From: Lomentospora prolificans
Taxonomy: Eukaryota; Ascomycota; Sordariomycetes; Microascales; Microascaceae
Assembly (NCBI GenBank): GCA_029532625.1
Contig: JARFXM010000004.1
Span: 1,674,001 to 1,738,000 of the forward strand
Direction: 5' to 3'
Length of the DNA: 64,000 nucleotides
The position numbers were made by a program, and so were the translations under genes. The notes under the pieces are model-generated. The model was not told the DNA's origin. It made no database searches and was given only the letters and a program-made list of their open reading frames with translations. Shown here piece after piece: positions 37,009-48,031 of this stretch; position 1 is the first letter of the stretch; the number at the start of each line of letters is the position of its first letter.

Positions 37009-40000
37009 ATGACGAGTGTGATGGACGAGTATCTCGATAGTCCGATGGACAACGATGACATCTTCCCCTGCAAGGGCTGTGGAGAGGTCAGTCTGCCCAC
37101 CCCGAGCCTGAGTTTCGGATCCGCCGCCTACTTCCCTCGAGCGAAGAAGATAGCTTTCTCCACCTCCATCCTCGTTCCCTTGTGCTAACAGGAAACTTGG
37201 TTCTAGATCCTAGAAGAAGGAAAGGCATTCGAATTAGGTACGTTGTACTATCTCGCGTTAACGAGAACCATTACCGATCATGCGGACTCGACCACTCGGA
37301 CCGACACTTCGATCGTCCCACTCACATCCCCCTTTCCCCCAAAGCACCGTCTCATGACATTAACTAACTGACCCTCGTCACAGCCGGAAACCGATGGCAT
37401 CTCGACTGCTTCCGATGCAATACTTGCGGCACTCTCCTCGATTCCGATGCGAACCTGCTCCTCCTCGGCGACGGCTCGCTGATATGTAACAACTGTACAT
37501 ATAGCTGTAGCGCCTGCGGCAACAAGATCGAGGACTTGGCCATCCTCACTGGCGACCAGGCCTTCTGCGCGACGTGTTTCCGTTGTAGGAACTGCAAGAG
37601 GAAGATTGAAAACCTCCGATATGCGAGGACGTCTCAGGGCATCTTTTGTATGAGTTGTCACGAATCCTTGATGGCGAGGAGACGAAAAAAATCAAAAGCT
37701 GCGGCGCAGGCGAAAGCACGAGAGAAAGACACGTCGCCCATGATAACGGACAAATCCTTACCCGCCCTCCCGCCTAATGCCATACCGCCCGGCGCTTTCA
37801 GCGAGCCTCCGGCCGAATCCGACACCCCCACCGAACTCTCGCCACGGCCTCGCCCCGCCTACAACCGAAACGACTCGTCATCCAGGAGTAGCTCACGGCC
37901 CGCCCGGTCCCCCGAACGCACGGCCGATGCCTCTGGCAAGGACTCCCTCGGCCTACCGCAGGCGAACTACCGGAACAATCGCAACTCTTCCATATTCATG
38001 CCCAGCGATGCTACTGGTGGCGACGCCGAGGCCTTCTTCATTCCCGTTGCCCTAGACCCCGGGCCGGCTCCTACCCCACCACGATCAACATCCGATAACG
38101 ACGATGGGCCCAAGAAGGATAACAAAGACTACTTTAGTCCAACCCAAGCGTCGCCCGAGTCAAAGTTGGACTCCTCCGCCGCCACCACACCTCATATTGC
38201 CTTCCAGGAGAAGGGTAGGCAGTCGTCCTCAGAAGATACCAAGGCTCGGCCCCCCGTTCGTGGATCGTCAAAGTCGAGTCAAAAGGAGCCCAGTACTGCT
38301 ACTAAGACCGACGAGGTTCTGCCACCCAGGACGTCAAGCAAGGCGCCTCCTCTTGCTGAGGACTTCAAGCTCCAGGACGCCCCTCGTGGCAAGAAACTCC
38401 TCACTTCGAGAACCAGCTCCCAGTCGTCCGGACAAGATGTGGATCGGTTACAGCCCGACGACAAGATTGGCACTCCTCGGTCGTCCCTCGACTCTCGGAA
38501 GCGTTCCGGGGAAGAGGTGAGCGACCGTTCCGACTCTTTGAACGCGACTCCCCGTCACGATTATAGCAGCGCTTCGAAGCCAATTACACGCAAGGAAGTC
38601 CCTCAAACCACGTCCCGCAATGGTAAGTTTGCTTCTTTTGCTGTGCGGCTATTCATTGTTCTGTTTGCTGCACTTGCCGAATGCCTTCCCCATTCCCTTG
38701 TAGCGGGCTGGCATTTCTTGTTTCTCATTCCCCCCCCTTCCGTTCCTCTTTGTCTTTGTCCCAACTAACCATGCCATTCTTACAGTAAACGGCAAACAAC
38801 AAAGCGTCGACGACACCACTAAGCAGACCACCGGTGCGTATATGCAGCCACGGCAAGCTCCTGTGCCTCCTGGGCAAAGCTCTGCCCCTCGCGGACCAAA
38901 CGAGAAGGCCGCATCGCCGAAACTCAGGTGGAGCGCCGGCGGCGAGTTTAGCATGGACGAAGATATGGCTCGGATTCTTGGGACCGATGAGGATTCCTCC
39001 TCCATTCTCCGCCGTGTCTCCAACGTCGTCCGCCACGGTCGGACAAGCGACCCTGATCCCTTCGGTACCCAGAGCCGCATGGGCCATACAAGGAGCGCCA
39101 GCGAGACAACACGAACGACCGCGTCCCCCAGATGGCCCAGGACCCCCGTTGCCGAGAACGGTCAGGCACACGATATCAGCAGCCCTCTTGGCCTAGCGTC
39201 TCCTAGCGATGATCCTGCCTTCCTCAAGAGGCAGCTGAGGAACTCGGAACAGCGCGTGGCCGAGCTCGAGAGGCAGTTCAGCTCTCAGAAGGACCTTCAG
39301 AACCTCAACAAGAAGGTCATGGAGAGGCGCAAGACTGTCCTGGATCTTGATACGCAGACTGAGATCATGATTCGGCAGCTCGAGGTCCTTGCGGGCTATG
39401 TTCAGCGTGCCAAGGATACGAAGACGCCGATCGATCCCCGCGACCTCGAAGATTCTGCCATCAAGGACTTTGTCCAGAAGCTCGACAAGGTCAAGCAGTC
39501 TATGGCTGCCTCTATCGAGCAACTCCACCAGGAGCGGGATCAGCTTGTGGACGAGAAGAACCAGGCGATGGCCGACCGCGACCGGGCCCTCCTCGAGTTC
39601 GAGCAGTTGTCTTCTAAGAACGCGCAGCTAGCCGACATGAACAACGACCTGACCCATCAGATCCAGGAGAGGTTCAAGTCGCAGATCGGCAGCGATCCCA
39701 AAGTCGCCAACGGCCTAGGCATCTACCCGCAGCGAGGCTCGTCCGTCTCTGCTCTTCAATCCGACGGTGCCAGCATCAATACGGCGACCACGCTTATTCC
39801 GCACGAGCATGACGACTCCATCGTCGAGGCAGGTCCCACCGTCGTGACTGTCAGGAAGGGCCAGGTCAAGAAGTTCAACTGGAAGAAGGGCTCGAAGACG
39901 ATTGCCCAAAACGTAACAAAGGGTGTCAACAGGGCGGTCGTAGCATTCCAGCAGGAGCGCGAGAGAAATCCTCACCACGGTGGCCTGACTGGCGAAAACA

Positions 40001-40930
40001 TTGGTCTTCCCTACAACATGACTGTCGAGCAGATGCAACCCTCTACCAGCCTCACGCCCAACGGCCAAGGACAGGCCGGGGGTCAGCCGACCGCCAGTAC
40101 CCCCAGACAAACGGGTGAGCGCCAAGGCTTCGGATTCTTCAGTAAGCGCACCAACACGATGCCCAAGGGCATGCCGGCCAGCATGTCCGGCATGAGCACG
40201 CCCACAATAGCGGAAGCCCCCACCACGTTATTCGGCTCTGATCTCGCCGAGCGTGCCGACTACGAGCGCAGGCAGATCCCCAGCGTCGTCACCCGTTGCA
40301 TTGAAGAAGTAGAGCTTCGCGGCATGGACATTGAAGGCATCTACCGAAAGACGGGCGGCAACTCGCTGGTCAAGATAGTCCAGGACGGGTTCGAGAAGAG
40401 CGAGGACTACGACATCTCCGACCCGTCCCTCGACATTACGGCAGTAACTAGTGTCTTGAAGCAGTATTTCAGGAAGCTGCCTGTCCCTCTACTCACTTTT
40501 GACGTTTACGAGCGCGTCCTGGAGTCCAATGGTAAGATTTCGCCCAGCCCACCCAGCGTGGCACCGTAATTACGACCACTAACATCTTTGTAGCCATTGC
40601 GAATGAGCAGGAGCGCTGCGCTCACCTCAGCCGAACATTTGCGTCGATGCCTCCCCAACACAGGGACTGCCTTGAATTTGTCATGTTCCATCTAAATCGG
40701 GTGGCTCAACGAGAGCCCGAGAACTTGGTATGTATCAACATCACGGACTTGATCAGGGCGCGATTCGTTTACTAACTGCGGTCCAGATGTCGCCGAAAAA
40801 CCTGGCAGTTGTGTTTGCTCCCACCATTATGCGAGACACCAGCATTGAGCGCGAGATGACGGACATGCACGCCAAGAGCATCGCCGTGCAGTTCATCATC
40901 GAGAACACTGACAGCATCTTTGCTGAGTAA
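37009..40930 (+). CDS. Rho GTPase-activating protein with two LIM domains (Rga1-like)
   Basis: Six exons: 37009-37086, 37207-37237, 37384-38622, 38786-40531, 40594-40727 and 40787-40930, giving 1123 residues with all frames kept. Residues ~21-75 are a first LIM zinc-binding domain (CKGCGE, WHLDCFRCNTC, ICNNC) and ~78-130 a second (CSACG, FCATCFRCRNC, FCMSC; Cys replaces the usual His). A Ser/Pro-rich disordered stretch follows to ~590, then a coiled coil (~596-740; LKRQLRNSEQRVAELERQF). The C-terminal RhoGAP domain (~928-1120) has the arginine finger R970 in GIYRKTGG, then LKQYFRKLPVPLL and NLAVVFAPTIMR. It should speed GTP hydrolysis by a Rho-family GTPase, most likely Cdc42 as for yeast Rga1/Rga2, at sites of polarity and septation; the target is inferred. 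LIM-LIM-coil-RhoGAP is the Rga1 layout, unlike Lrg1, which has three LIM domains. Confidence 0.9.
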
Positions 40931-42098
40931 GGGGTGACGGGTTCGCCTCGATCCTCCCCTTTGTTATATATATGCCCTCATCAATCTGGCGACCATGGTC
41001 GATCCAGTATAAGTTTCATGACCCCCGTTATGGCATTGCCTTTTACTTCCATTTCCGCGTACACTACTTGTCGAGCGTTGGGCGGTTTCTCTTTCGTCAA
41101 AGAGCAACCACAGTTTGCGCTCTTTCGTTTTTGTTTTATCAAGGGGTTTCCAAAACTTGGGTTTTATTTGGTTTGGCATTCTGTTAGCTGGAGAGCCTCT
41201 TTTGTTTCGATCCCCAGGAAGATTCAGTTCGAGTCCTCCCATGGCAGATGGGGCCGGGGATTAGGACAATCTGGTTAGGATACTCTCTCTATCTTTGGAG
41301 TATAACATTTTTATTCTACCTTTTGAGCTACTGGTCTTCCTTTTTCTTTTCTCTCGGGCGACTCGTCTATGACGGCTGCGGCGGCGGCACGATTGGCTGT
41401 ATCTTCACTTTTTTTTTTTTTTTTGCTTCCTTTTTTTTTTTTCCCGCTCTTCGCGCTAGGACGTTTAATGATATCCCAGTTTGAATTTTGTTTTCTGCGA
41501 AATGACGGTTGACTCGTTGGAGTCCAGATCCCGATCCAGGATGAAGCTATGAGACCATGGGTAAGGACTTAGGGGTTCTTCTAGGGGTGTGTTGACTTTG
41601 GCCATGGTTAGTATAATATCATTCTTTATTATACTTGAATGCCGGCCGGTCTCGTGCGGCTTGTGTTGTTGTTGCTTGTATATCAAGCTTGCGGGAGGAA
41701 TAGCTGTATTTGATGCGGAACACTCTCGGGCCAAATCTATACTCCCAAGACAGTTTGTGCCCTTCCCTCTCCTTGCACGCTGAGCCGCCCGCTTATGATA
41801 CTGCTATGTATGAAGATGGTTGACATCTAAGTCTCCAACGAGTCAAGTGGCGTGCCGGTTTGACCACGCGCTGTGTCTAAAGCTCCCTCATCCGTACGGT
41901 GAAAGCTTCCCGGCGGTGAAGCCCTGGCAGACGATAAGAAGAAACCGTGTGAGACAAAGACCATGTATAAAGCTCTTGATCCATCATTTTATACCATTGT
42001 GGCCGTAAACAATGCAAAGGCCCATTATCGAGCCAGAATCCCTTTTCACATTACCCAAGCCCAAAATTCGCACACTCGCGTACCGCTTCTCTCCCTCG
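40931..42098. other. Convergent 3' flanks of the RhoGAP and fyv7 genes
   Basis: No gene is supportable. T-rich tracts at about 41409-41445 look like 3' untranslated sequence of the RhoGAP gene. The rest has only short frames. Confidence 0.5.
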
Positions 42099-42902
42099 TC
42101 AACTCGCCCCCATCATCTTCTTCACCTTCTCCAGCAGAAACTCGCTCTCCCTCCCCAGCTTCCTCTGCCCGTTGGGTCCCCTCTCTCGCGCCCTCTGCGC
42201 CAGCTTGCGCATCCTCTTGCGCTCCTGGATAGCCTTTTCGCGGTCCTGCTGGCGCTTCTGGAACGCAGCCTGGCGCTCCTCAGCGGCCCGGCGGCGGTTC
42301 TCGGCCTCCTTGAGCTGCTTCTCGAAGTACGTGGGCTTTTTGCGGCGGTGGAAGCGGTCGGGGTGTTCGCCGGATTCGGGGCCTTCTTGCGGTGTTGGGT
42401 CGGGGCCCGGGGCGGTTGTGGGAGGGGTATCTGTTTGGGGTTGGGCTTCGTTTGGGGTATCTTCGGCTTCGGCTTCGGAGCTGGAGGTGAGGGCGGCGTC
42501 GTCGTCGTGGGCTTCTTCGTTTCCATCTTCTTCTTCATCTGTCTCTTCTACGTCGTCGGATTTGGGGTTGGGGCGGGGCGCGCGTTTGGATTTGGGGAGG
42601 GCTTCGCCGAGTTCGCGGGCGCGGATCTTCGAGTAGGCTTTTTTCGCCTTGGCTTTATAGATGAGCTCTTTCTTTACTTTGTCCACTGTGGTTTGAAAAA
42701 AAAAAGCCACCATTAGCATTTATTTTTTTGGCTTTTTTTCCCCTGAGGAACGGAAGCGGACAACAAGAGGAGTGAGAGCTGCCGTACCTTTTCGTTTCCA
42801 CGGCCCGTCGGGGAGATTATCTGGCCCGACGCGGAAACCCTTCTTGGGCTTCTTGGCCGCGCGGGCGGGATCCGTATCTTCTCTGCGTCGCTTTTCGCCC
42901 AT
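42099..42902 (-). CDS. fyv7: rRNA-processing protein Fyv7
   Basis: Two exons, 42902-42788 and 42685-42099, joined across a 102-nt intron (GTACGG donor, CCACAG acceptor) with the split codon giving Val; 233 residues. The signature is GFRVGPDNLPDGPWKRK near residues 20-38 running straight into VDKVKKELIYKAKAKKAYSK, the conserved Fyv7 core. An acidic, low-complexity middle (runs of Glu/Asp) follows, then a Lys/Arg/Glu-rich helical tail (EKQLKEAENRRRAAEERQAA) ending in LLEKVKKMMGAS. In yeast Fyv7 is a nucleolar factor needed for 18S rRNA maturation and small-subunit assembly, and the basic composition fits RNA binding. The start at 42902 begins MGEKRRRED; an upstream in-frame ATG at 43019 would add a basic low-complexity stretch and seems less likely. 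Confidence 0.9.
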
Positions 42903-44070
42903 CCCTATTTTCTTCTTCCGTTTCTTTTCTTTTCTTTTTTTGCTCTTCTCCGGCGGTGGTGCAGTCGGTTCGTTCCGTGTGAGTATGTTTGTTTGCAAAG
43001 GCTTTCGTCGGGAGCGCAAGGTTTCTTAAAATTTTGGGCGGTGGGACGGGTAATGTTCGGGTGGTGGGGTGATAAGATAAGGGGCGGCAGGTGGGGAGGT
43101 GTGGTGGGGGGTTTTCGGGCCGTTGGTGGCCGGTGGTGGCCGGAGCGGATGGAGCATGAGGTTCCGGGGTGTCGTCGCCGGGTACTTTCATGGGGATTTT
43201 GAGCAATTGTACTAGATGTGGATATTATTTACCGTGTATTATTGCGGTTTTAACCAAGAGTTGCTTGTGGTTAAAGTGTCTCTCAACAGGAGGCCGGAAG
43301 CTGATAGCCGGGGGCTCAACTTGACCTAATAGAGACGGGAAATTCGTCTTCACACTTTACTCCATGATATCACCCCGGGTTTGCGACCATTCTGTTGCAT
43401 AAGAGGAGTATTCAAATATGCTGCTCTCATACAAAGGTGGATATAATCCAAAGTTAGTGGAAGACAGAACTGATAGTGATAGTGATAGTGTCGACGGAAC
43501 GGCATGCTTGTGTTGTTTTTCTATAGTGGCTCAATCATAATTGCGACCTCGCGGCGCCCGTCTTCACAAATGCCATCTATACCCAACCCGACCCTGAGCC
43601 TTATCATTGGATTGATTCAATTATGCCTCCTTGACTATGCGAACCAGTATCTATAAGACCTGCTCAAACATCCTCGTACATAACAAGGTGCGATATGTAC
43701 CTATGAGTTCGAATAGTGTCTGTCGTATTTCGGAGGGATAAAAGTTGCCGGAACGTATGGAAATGGGACTTTCGGTTCTATCTGATTTACCTCCCTCTGA
43801 TCGATATAAATAACCCAAAGACATATTCAATGCTCGGAGATGTCCGTTTCCTAGAGTGTAATAGGCTCCGCTACCAGCTTCACAGAGGGCTAGGGCTGTG
43901 CTGTGCTGCCCAAGGCACCGGCACGCCTTCTTATATCGGAAAGAGATTCATCGTGCACCAGCAATCCTGGTAGGAAATGGGCCCTTTTATTCTCTTGAAG
44001 AGCATGGGCAAGAATGCCGACTGCCACTTTGGTACGCAGAGATGATCGGGTCCTGTCCCGAAGGGGGCTC
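42903..44070. other. Promoter side of fyv7 and downstream flank of the coiled-coil gene
   Basis: No gene is supportable. Short GATAGT repeats lie at about 43472-43490. Base composition is unremarkable and frames are short. Confidence 0.45.
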
Positions 44071-44717
44071 TTAGCTTGGGCAGGCCTGGGCCCCGTCAAG
44101 GGCAAGCCAGGTCGGCTTTGCCGGGTCAGAGGCATCTCGATGGAACGGCCCCGATGGTTGGTTTCGTTCTCTCGGTATGAAAGTGGTGACAGTACCCGTA
44201 CATGGCAATTTCTCCGGCGATTTCGTGCGGAAACCTTGGATGCGTTCCGTTAGAATTGGACTTCTGCTGGCCCATGGGCGATGCGGTATCCTAGCCCACC
44301 TTTCTGCCAACACATCGCATTCCTCATAGTAGCGGGCCAAAGTAGCCATGTCCGCCTTCAAGCACTCGATGTCCTTCTCGGCCTTGTCTAATGCCAGGTT
44401 GCTCTTCACCATCTGGGTCCTTAAGAGGACAAACTCGGTTCTTAACTCTATGACAGTGAGAGAAAAACGAAGAGAGATGTTAGCCAGGAAGAACAGTCGA
44501 AGAGAGTATCACGCAGGTGAGGGAACCGCTCACGGATTTCCCTCGTCCCTGGCGCAAGGGAACGAGATTGGCTGTCCGCTAGGATTTGCTGGCACTTTTC
44601 GCGTAGCCGCTCGGCCGTAGCCTTGTTTTCTGCCTGAATCTTTTCGTGGGACTGGAGATACCCCTCGAGGAGGAGACGCTTATCATTGAGATCGGTGTCC
44701 GCAGGATGGCGACACAT
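44071..44717 (-). CDS. Coiled-coil protein of unknown function
   Basis: Two exons, 44717-44513 and 44447-44071, joined across a 65-nt intron with donor GTGATA, an internal GGCTAAC branch-like site and acceptor GTCATAG; the phase-1 join makes Gln and the product has 193 residues. The splice pair is convincing because the frames on both sides show the same heptad-like pattern: EGYLQSHEKIQAENKATAE and RLREKCQQILADSQSRS before the intron, LRTEFVLLRTQMVKSNLALD and KAEKDIECLKADMATLARYY after it. So the first ~130 residues are a predicted coiled coil, followed by a basic Pro-rich tail that looks less conserved. A further intron could begin at AGGTGGGC in the tail and change the C terminus. I do not recognise the family; there is no signal peptide or membrane segment. 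The start at 44717 is simply the first ATG; an upstream exon is possible. Confidence 0.55.
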
Positions 44718-47700
44718 ATTGGCAATGGAGACGTGTCACAAAAGAGATGTCGCAATATTCTAGAAACCAACCTCGGACAATTATCAACGGAAATTCAGTG
44801 AAGCTTGATCAGGAGCTGATTTCGAGTATTTTTAAGTTCAGCCTCGTGGACCACAATTTCGTTTTCTTTTTTCTTTTCGGGCCCATCGTATGAGGAGCTG
44901 AGTCCACGCGCCTTTTCATGAGACTCGCAAGCAACTGCACGTCTGATGCGGAACAATTTCTCTGTCCGACATTGTTCCTTTTACATAGCGGATGCTGGGT
45001 CTAGGAACGCCAAATCGCCCTCGAAATACTGACATCCACACCACTTTTGGAGGGATTTGGAAAGGTGGGCCAAGCTTCGATCGGCCGGCAACGACTTTCC
45101 CAAACCATCATCGGGCCGGCCATCATCGCGGGACCATAAATAATGATTGCCAGACCTGGCCCGGCTGATTACATATTGGAACTCTTGGGGACTCTTGCAA
45201 GTGCAGGGAGTAGCGAGCTAGGCGCCAGAGCGAATTTCGGGACGGGCCAACACCGGACAGATTGTGCCAGCGTTTAGGTGAGCTGATAATAGCGCTATCT
45301 ACTAGTCCTTTCATCCAAAAACGGGGTCCAAACCTGGAACGGATCAATCTCGATTTGTTCAAGCCACCGGTGGCCTGGGATGAGCTAGCTACTTGTGTGG
45401 GCGGGCTAGGTTGTCAGTGGACTGGTCTGGTCTCGGATGGTGCAAGTGGTCAGGTGGTTGGTTGGTGTGGTCGCCAGCATGGGTCAACTGTTTTCCCCGG
45501 GGCAGAGAAAGAACCAAACGGGTGTTCAATAGGCATCCGAAGGGTTCTAGGGCCTGGCGATGACGCTGGACAACGAGGGGTATTTGGGCGAGAGGGTGTG
45601 TAGTATGAGTCCTCCCCGCGCAAGGTGGTAATCAGATCGGGATATCCAGGGAAAATCCATTCCAAGCCGGCACAGACAGAGGCAGACCTAGTCTCTGGGA
45701 GATTTCTTCTGAAAATATTAGATAGAACTCTGGTAGACCTCTTCTTCTGGTCACTCCGGAGAGTGGGGGCCCAGCGGAAACCTGAACCAGAGCACACACT
45801 ACATCGATCTCAGCATCCATTCCTTTACTTGCGCACCTCTGCTCCTTCCGGTATTGCTGGCATTGATCGTTGCGTCGGTGGCCGTGCAGCCAGTGTGGGA
45901 GAAAGGTGCTCATGTCGATGCGATAGCCAGCTGGCTGGCACAAAATCTGGACGCAGCTGGCTGGCTGCAGCGAGGTGGATCCCGCTACAAGGGTCTGATC
46001 TCATGCTGGATGATGGGGGATGTGGTCTGGCAGAGACGGGGAAAGCCAGGCGCCAGAGGGCGAGCAGAGAGTTTGGCGATACCCATGCCTTGACTTTAGG
46101 CTCGACACCATCTTCAGGCTGCGGATAAGACTTCATCGGAACGCACAGTGAGGAGCAAGTCGGAATGATTGAGAGGGGCGGATGCTACGGAAGCAGATGG
46201 CAGCACACATACCAAGAGGTACTTTGAGTTTTATGGGAAGAGCAACGGTCTCTTGTGTATTATCACTCGCCTCGACCTCGGCAAGAGGTATGACAAATGA
46301 ACCACCAGTTTCCATCCCCTCTTAGGAAGAGCCAGCCAGCCAGAGAGTGTGAGTGCACTAACAAGCTAGAAATGATCAATGCCTGACGGCCACGAGTGTT
46401 CTCGCACAATCGGCCGTGCGGTGCAGTGCGGTGCGTGCAGTAGCGCCCAGTACGTGTACAACTGGATGCACATCGCAAGAGACGGCCCATCAATCTCGTC
46501 ATCGGGTGGCAGGTGCAGTGCAGTGCAGGGACTTGCCAGGCGGGTTTAAGAGCGTGCATACAGATCCAGACCGACATAATCAGTACAACTTTGAACATAC
46601 GGGGGTAGACATAAGATTTAAGCTCTATTATGCTGGCTACGGTCGTGGAGTGCAGGGTTTATTAGAGTCTTTTAATTCTTCTGATTGCAACCTTGAGTCA
46701 CCAATGTCCTCTTCGAGTTTGGCTCCAATCTCCCGGCATCTAGGATAATCTCTTGCGATCCGTGGATGATTTATTGCATATTGATCTGTTTCGTCGCTTC
46801 TGACGCTGGCTATTGCCAGCTCACGCCAAATGTAGCTGGCCACTCTGGGCAGCGCTTTCCACGTGAGAAACATTGATGGCTATTATGTGGTCACGGATTG
46901 AGGATGGTGGTTTTGTCTGTCCAACAGCCAGCCAGCTGGCGTCGGAAGCTGCTTCAGTCACTCTAGAGTCACCGTGTGAATCAAACTTACTTGTATATTA
47001 TACAGAGTAGGCCAGTAACACCGTGAGTGATGATGGAACACCACATGCACCCACTGGAATACCGGTAGCGGCTACCTGCCAGGATCTGAAATCCTCCAGC
47101 ACGGCTAGCCAGCAGAAAAGTACAGGGTCTGTACATGCGTCTGGACGTACCTGTCCCCGCTGGGCCAGCACATGAAATAAATGTTCCGAGAAATCGCTCT
47201 TGCCTCGAAAGTTCCCCAGATCCGGATTGTTACATCTTCTTGTTTCTCGAAAAAACATATTTCAGCTCTGGCTGTTGCTCTCCTTCTTCCCTCTCCATCT
47301 GGGTGTTTCCCTGCTTTGTTTGAACATCGTGTTCCAGCCCCGTCTCCCTTGTTCCTAATTCCTGCCCAGATTCCATCTTTCCCGAAGGCCAGCAATTGAT
47401 GCCGATCCGGCCCATCAATCCAGTCCCATACCTCGCCCACACTGGAACCCTGTCCTTGGCCAGCCAGCCCCAAAGCGAAACCGGCCGCCCGGCGGCAATC
47501 CAGTTAAAATCCGTCCTAGCTGGCTCACCACCAAAGCCACTGGATCCCATCAACTCACCCCCGGTGCGCTAGGTTGGGTCTAGAATTTCACTTATAAGTC
47601 CGACGGCGGGTCTCATATGACGTCCCTAGCCTCTCATTCCTCCTAACCCAGCTCGAGATCAACTCTTTTATCCCAATCTGAACCTGCCAGAAACTCGCAA

Positions 47701-48031
47701 AAAGTCAAAATTCCTGCTACGCAACGAAACAAGCTCTCCCGAATTGTTGCCTGGGGAATCTTCTTTTTTTTTTCTCAGATAGTCATCACAAACTCTGTGA
47801 GGAGTGGCGGGGCCTGACTTCTCACTTTCGCTCCGACGCCGAACAAAAAAGAAAAAAGAAAAAAGAACGAGAGCGTGTGTGAGAGAGGAACAGCAAGCAT
47901 ATCATGAGCACTTGCAAACTGACATCTTGCCACCACCTGTGACGCCGCATCTCTTGAACCACGCTGCAGCCCCGCCTGCTGGTCGTGGTTTGGGAGAGTC
48001 ACCAATTCTACTGTTTTATCTTTTGCCCATC
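44718..48031. other. Intergenic region and leader of the Atos-domain gene
   Basis: About 3.3 kb without a supportable gene. Frames up to ~165 codons occur but look like chance. CCAG/CTGG runs lie at about 45926, 45955, 46330, 46926 and 47458. The last ~400 bp are richer in C/T and A tracts and probably hold the promoter and leader of the downstream gene. Confidence 0.5.

Noticed and set aside
41225..41260. CAGTTCGAGTCC, resembling a tRNA B box
   Set aside because: The flanking bases do not pair into a T arm and no A box or acceptor stem fits; it lies in the 3' flank of the RhoGAP gene.
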